Source: Burkholderiales bacterium
Lineage (GTDB): Bacteria; Pseudomonadota; Gammaproteobacteria; Burkholderiales; Usitatibacteraceae
NCBI GenBank assembly: GCA_014378085.1
Contig: JACMOJ010000270.1
Span: 1-14,041, forward strand
Reading direction: 5' to 3'
Length of the DNA: 14,041 nucleotides
Under the pieces are notes generated by a model. The model was given only the letters and a program-made list of their open reading frames with translations, had not been told where the DNA came from and made no database searches. Of the stretch, positions 13,509 to 14,041 are shown piece after piece. Positions within the stretch are counted from its first letter, which is position 1. Each line of letters opens with the position of its first letter. A program made the position numbers and the translations under genes.

Positions 13509-13537
13509 GATGGGCGGTACGAGAAATGTTGAAAGAG

Positions 13538-14041
13538 TTAGAACCAGTTGGGCTGCATATCGAACGAGGTGGTGTCGCCTTGCTGCACGAGGTCCAGCAG
13601 CGGGCCCGCTTTTGGTAGTTCGGCTACAAAAAAGTAGCGGCAGGCCTGCCACTTGCCATGATAAAAATCACTCTCGCCTGCCGCGTAGTGTTTGGATGCG
13701 GCAAGAGATTGTTCGAGCCACATCCAAGCCACAACAACATGGCCAAAGGCCTCTAGAAAAGCGGTTGCGTTGGCCAGCGTGTGATCGATGTTTCCCGCTG
13801 ACCAGACAGATTGTGTGACCTTGGTAAGGCGCGTGTTGTACTCGGCTAACTGCGTCGCAAACAAGCGCGTGTCGGGATGCGACGAGTCTGCAGCGAGTGC
13901 GACGGTTGCGCTAATGCGTTTGCCTAAGAGTTGTAGTGCCGCACCGTTTTGCATCACCACCTTGCGCCCGAGCAAATCTAGCGCCTGAATGCCGTGTGTA
14001 CCCTCGTGAATGGCGTTGAGTCGATTGTCACGGTAGAACTG
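13538..14041 (-). CDS. Acyl-CoA dehydrogenase, C-terminal fragment
   Basis: The gene runs off the right edge of the window; its last 167 residues are present. They open with 'YRDNRLNAIHEGTHGIQALD' and 'LLGRKV', a highly conserved block in acyl-CoA dehydrogenases that carry the extra C-terminal domain PF12806 (FadE- and DmdC-like, about 600 residues). The Glu in 'HEGT' sits where medium-chain acyl-CoA dehydrogenase has its catalytic base. The rest is the helical C-terminal domain, with 'AFGHVVVAWMWLEQSLAA' and 'YFFVAELPKAGPLLDL'. These flavoenzymes oxidise acyl-CoA to enoyl-CoA in beta-oxidation or related pathways. Chain-length preference cannot be told from this part. The start codon and FAD-binding domains lie outside the window. 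Confidence 0.92.
   Translation of the reverse strand, partial: QFYRDNRLNAIHEGTHGIQALDLLGRKVVMQNGAALQLLGKRISATVALAADSSHPDTRLFATQLAEYNTRLTKVTQSVWSAGNIDHTLANATAFLEAFGHVVVAWMWLEQSLAASKHYAAGESDFYHGKWQACRYFFVAELPKAGPLLDLVQQGDTTSFDMQPNWF

Noticed and set aside
1..14041. CRISPR arrays, insertion sequences, tRNA genes, integrase or phage genes
   Set aside because: No regularly spaced 25-40 base repeats, transposase or integrase motifs, or tRNA cloverleaf sequences were recognised on either strand.

Overview
The window looks like ordinary chromosomal DNA from a betaproteobacterium, probably related to the Burkholderiales. This rests on recognisable protein features: the threonine dehydratase C-terminus, a TrmB with the N-terminal '[15 protein letters not shown]' block, a thiS-thiG pair, and the FadE-like acyl-CoA dehydrogenase tail. 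The species cannot be named. There are sixteen supported protein-coding genes, two of them cut by the window edges. I see no rRNA, tRNA, CRISPR array, insertion sequence or phage gene.

Layout. 1-186 is the 3' end of ilvA. 286-881 is a hicA-hicB toxin-antitoxin operon with a promoter whose -35 box lies inside an inverted repeat. 1028-1165 (minus) is a 45-residue, four-cysteine protein that is easily missed, followed on its strand by a GC-rich hairpin. 1502-3494 is a two-gene unit for exported proteins: a DUF2141 protein and a Tat-exported carotenoid oxygenase. 3730-6140 is a signalling operon: a small 2TM-like membrane protein, a LytS-type histidine kinase and a LytTR response regulator. A DUF2238 membrane protein gene (minus) converges on it, with the two stop-codon regions overlapping in a hairpin. 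6821-7833 is thiS-thiG for the thiazole half of thiamin. A 17-bp four-copy tandem repeat fills the gap to a convergent outer-membrane barrel gene (minus), which is preceded on the same strand by rlmI. trmB diverges from rlmI. Then come a FecR-domain protein, an acyltransferase-3 membrane protein with different codon use, a convergent SAM-methyltransferase (minus), and the C-terminus of an acyl-CoA dehydrogenase (minus).

How the genes relate. Most are independent housekeeping or envelope functions. The functional units are hicAB, DUF2141 plus carotenoid oxygenase, 2TM/kinase/regulator, and thiSG. The most interesting regulatory observation is that hicA, thiS and rlmI each have a -10-like hexamer ending exactly six bases before the ATG and no usable Shine-Dalgarno sequence. 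This predicts leaderless mRNAs; trmB may be a weaker fourth case. Genes such as DUF2141, the 2TM protein and the FecR protein have clear Shine-Dalgarno sites instead. I did not find a clearly new multi-gene system. The best candidates for something under-described are the small cysteine protein, the exported carotenoid oxygenase/DUF2141 pair and the tandem repeat.
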